From: JAHELQ01 sp965603365
Lineage (GTDB): Bacteria; Acidobacteriota; Aminicenantia; UBA2199
DNA: 14,522 nt
Assembly (NCBI GenBank): GCA_965603365.1
Contig: CBFDCR010000102.1
Coordinates: 1 to 14,522 of the forward strand
Direction of reading: 5' to 3'
Part shown: piece after piece, positions 12,828 to 14,522 of the stretch
Layout of the letters: every line of letters begins with the position of its first letter
Position numbering within the stretch: position 1 is the stretch's first letter
Program-made: the position numbers and the translations under genes
Notes under the pieces: generated by a model
Databases searched by the model: none
Told to the model about the DNA's origin: nothing
Seen by the model: the letters and a program-made list of their open reading frames with translations, nothing else

Positions 12828-14522
12828 ATGAATATTTTAGGCATATCGGCATTTTACCATGACAGCGCCGCCGCCCTGGTGCGGGACGGTGAGATTATGG
12901 CCGCGGCCCAGGAGGAACGGTTCAGCCGCCGGAAGCACGATTACCGTTTTCCCGGAAAGGCCGTAAAATACTGCCTCAAGGCCGGGGGGGTAAAGCCTGA
13001 AAACCTGGATTATGTGGCCTTTTACGATAAACCCTTTATCAAGTTTGAACGGATCCTGGAGACCTATTTACAGTATGCCCCCGCCGGTATCCGTTCCTTT
13101 ATAAAAGCCATGCCCTTGTGGATCAAGCAGAAGTTGTGGATGAAGAGCCTGATCCAGGAACAACTGCCGGGGTATGAAGGCAAGATTCTTTTTCCCGAAC
13201 ATCACCAGTCCCACGCGGCCTCTGCCTTTTTTCCCTCTCCCTTTGAAGAGGCGGCGGTGGTGACCGCAGACGGGGTGGGGGAGTGGGCCACCACCAGTGT
13301 GGGTTTCGGCAGGGGGAACCGGGTACAGATTTTAAAGGAGATCCATTTCCCCCATTCGTTGGGCATGCTCTACTCGGCCTTTACGTATTATACCGGCTTT
13401 AGAGTCAATTCCGGCGAGTACAAGGTGATGGGGCTGGCCCCCTATGGAGAGCCGAAGTATGTCCGGACCATCCTGGATCACCTCATCGATGTCAAAGAGG
13501 ACGGTTCCTTTAGATTGAATATGAAGTACTTCAACTATGCCGCCGGCCTGACCATGACCAACCGGCGGTTTCACCGCTTGTTCGGTGCCCCGCCCCGGAA
13601 GAGGGAGTCGTTGATCACCCGGAAGGACATGGATCTGGCCCGGTCGGTCCAGGAGGTGACGGAGATGGTGATGGAACGGCTGGCCCATCATGCCCGGCAG
13701 GTGACCGCTGCCCGCTGCCTCTGCTTAGCCGGCGGTGTGGCCCTGAACTGTGTGGCCAACGGCAAGATTTTACGGGAGCATATTTTTGACGATATCTGGA
13801 TTCAACCGGCGGCCGGGGATGCCGGGGGCGCGCTGGGTGCGGCCCTGGCGGTGTGGCACCTGTACCTGGACAATGAGAGAAGAGTCAACGGCAGGGATGA
13901 TGGTCAGAGGGGTTCGTTCCTGGGGCCCGAGTATGACGACCGGGAAATCTTAGAGTTCCTGGAGAAGCATAATATCCCCCACAGCCGGTTGGATGAGGAT
14001 ACATTATTGAGACGGACCGCCGCATTGCTGAAGGATGAACATGTGGTCGGCTGGTTTCGGGGGCGGCTGGAGTTCGGGCCCCGGGCCCTGGGTTCCCGCA
14101 GCATCTTAGGCGACGCCCGCTCCCCCCACATGCAGAAGAAAATGAATTTGAAGATCAAATTCCGGGAGTCCTTCAGGCCCTTTGCCCCGTCGGTACTGGC
14201 CGAAGAGGCGGCCCATTATTTTGAACTGGATCGCCCCAGCCCCTACATGCTGCTGGTGGCGGAGGTAAAGAAGAAATTGCAGCGCCGGATGACGGCCAAA
14301 GAGAAGCAATTGTTCGGCATCGACAAGCTCAATGTGGTACGTTCGCACATTACGGCAGTGACCCACGTGGATTATTCGGCGCGCATTCAGACCGTGGACC
14401 CCCACCGTCACGAGCGGTTGCACAAGCTGATGAGCCGCTTCCGGGAAAGGACGGGCTGTGCGGTGATCATCAATACGAGCTTCAACATTCGGGGCGAGCC
14501 CATCGTTTGCACGCCGGCGCAC
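12828..14522 (+). CDS. Carbamoyltransferase, NodU/CmcH/TobZ family (runs off the window)
   Basis: The visible 565 codons are open to the right edge, so the gene is incomplete here; family members usually have about 550-650 residues. These enzymes make carbamoyl-adenylate from carbamoyl phosphate and ATP, then move the carbamoyl group to a hydroxyl of a sugar or antibiotic. The N-terminal Kae1/TsaD-like domain is seen in MNILGISAFYHDSAAALV, EEHxSRxK-like EERFSRRKHD, the metal-binding HHQSHAASAF (H125/H126, H129), VTADGVGEW, SLGMLYSAFTYYTGF and LAGGVALNCVANG. The C-terminal YrdC-like domain has GRLEFGPRALGSRSILGDAR, FRPFAPSV and INTSFNIRGEPIVCTP at the edge. The ATG at 12828 follows AAGGTGAG, 9 nt after the acetyltransferase stop. 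In this operon the acceptor is probably the amino sugar or a glycan built from it (inference). Confidence 0.93.
   Translation, partial: MNILGISAFYHDSAAALVRDGEIMAAAQEERFSRRKHDYRFPGKAVKYCLKAGGVKPENLDYVAFYDKPFIKFERILETYLQYAPAGIRSFIKAMPLWIKQKLWMKSLIQEQLPGYEGKILFPEHHQSHAASAFFPSPFEEAAVVTADGVGEWATTSVGFGRGNRVQILKEIHFPHSLGMLYSAFTYYTGFRVNSGEYKVMGLAPYGEPKYVRTILDHLIDVKEDGSFRLNMKYFNYAAGLTMTNRRFHRLFGAPPRKRESLITRKDMDLARSVQEVTEMVMERLAHHARQVTAARCLCLAGGVALNCVANGKILREHIFDDIWIQPAAGDAGGALGAALAVWHLYLDNERRVNGRDDGQRGSFLGPEYDDREILEFLEKHNIPHSRLDEDTLLRRTAALLKDEHVVGWFRGRLEFGPRALGSRSILGDARSPHMQKKMNLKIKFRESFRPFAPSVLAEEAAHYFELDRPSPYMLLVAEVKKKLQRRMTAKEKQLFGIDKLNVVRSHITAVTHVDYSARIQTVDPHRHERLHKLMSRFRERTGCAVIINTSFNIRGEPIVCTPAH

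Noticed and set aside
14106..14522. 138-codon minus-strand open frame at the right edge
   Set aside because: It is antisense to the carbamoyltransferase C-terminal domain, whose motifs are unmistakable.

Overview
The window looks like a chromosomal segment of a Gram-negative bacterium with an outer membrane. It encodes a MacA-type periplasmic adaptor, a lipobox protein, and surface-sugar enzymes of the WbpB/WbpD type. The signalling genes (receiver-PATAN/DUF4388 fusion, Roadblock/LC7-like proteins, HAMP receptor) are of a kind common in Desulfobacterota/Myxococcota and allied phyla. No rRNA or housekeeping marker is present, so that placement is a guess. I see no tRNA, CRISPR array, complete insertion sequence or phage gene.

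Layout, left to right. (1) Positions 1-750: an AT-rich YefM-YoeB toxin-antitoxin module on the minus strand, flanked by two copies of a ~28-bp direct repeat, followed by a perfect 30-bp palindrome. (2) Positions 753-7946: eight co-directional minus-strand genes. In transcription order they are a response regulator (receiver + PATAN/DUF4388 + Roadblock-like domain), a Roadblock + helical-domain protein, a stand-alone Roadblock-like protein, a HAMP-ended membrane receptor without output domain, a MacA-like adaptor, two FtsX/MacB-type permeases and a MacB/LolD-type ATPase. Junctions are tight (4-nt overlaps, gaps of 10-27 nt), apart from a 71-nt gap between the receptor and the adaptor. (3) Positions 8166-8603: a divergent XRE-type regulator. 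The shared intergenic region holds a good promoter for each direction and inverted repeats that could be operators. (4) Positions 8719-10879: a minus-strand operon of a threonine aldolase, a type-1 isopentenyl-diphosphate isomerase and a small lipoprotein. (5) Positions 10880-11242: a gene-free divergent region with a promoter, a hairpin, a 7-nt tandem array and a 16-bp palindrome. (6) From 11243 to the right edge: a plus-strand sugar operon of a WbpB/WlbA-like dehydrogenase, a WbpD/WlbB-like N-acetyltransferase and a NodU/CmcH-type carbamoyltransferase that runs off the window.

The most interesting unit is region 2. A cytoplasmic phospho-receiver is tied to three Roadblock-like domains, with no small GTPase in the window, and to a receptor that stops right after HAMP. 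All of these are apparently co-transcribed with a complete MacAB-like exporter that has two different permeases. My inference is a membrane-signalling/export system in which Roadblock-type scaffolds replace a classical kinase output or tune transport. No function has been shown for it here. Region 6 probably makes an N-acetylated, perhaps carbamoylated, 3-amino sugar for a surface polysaccharide.
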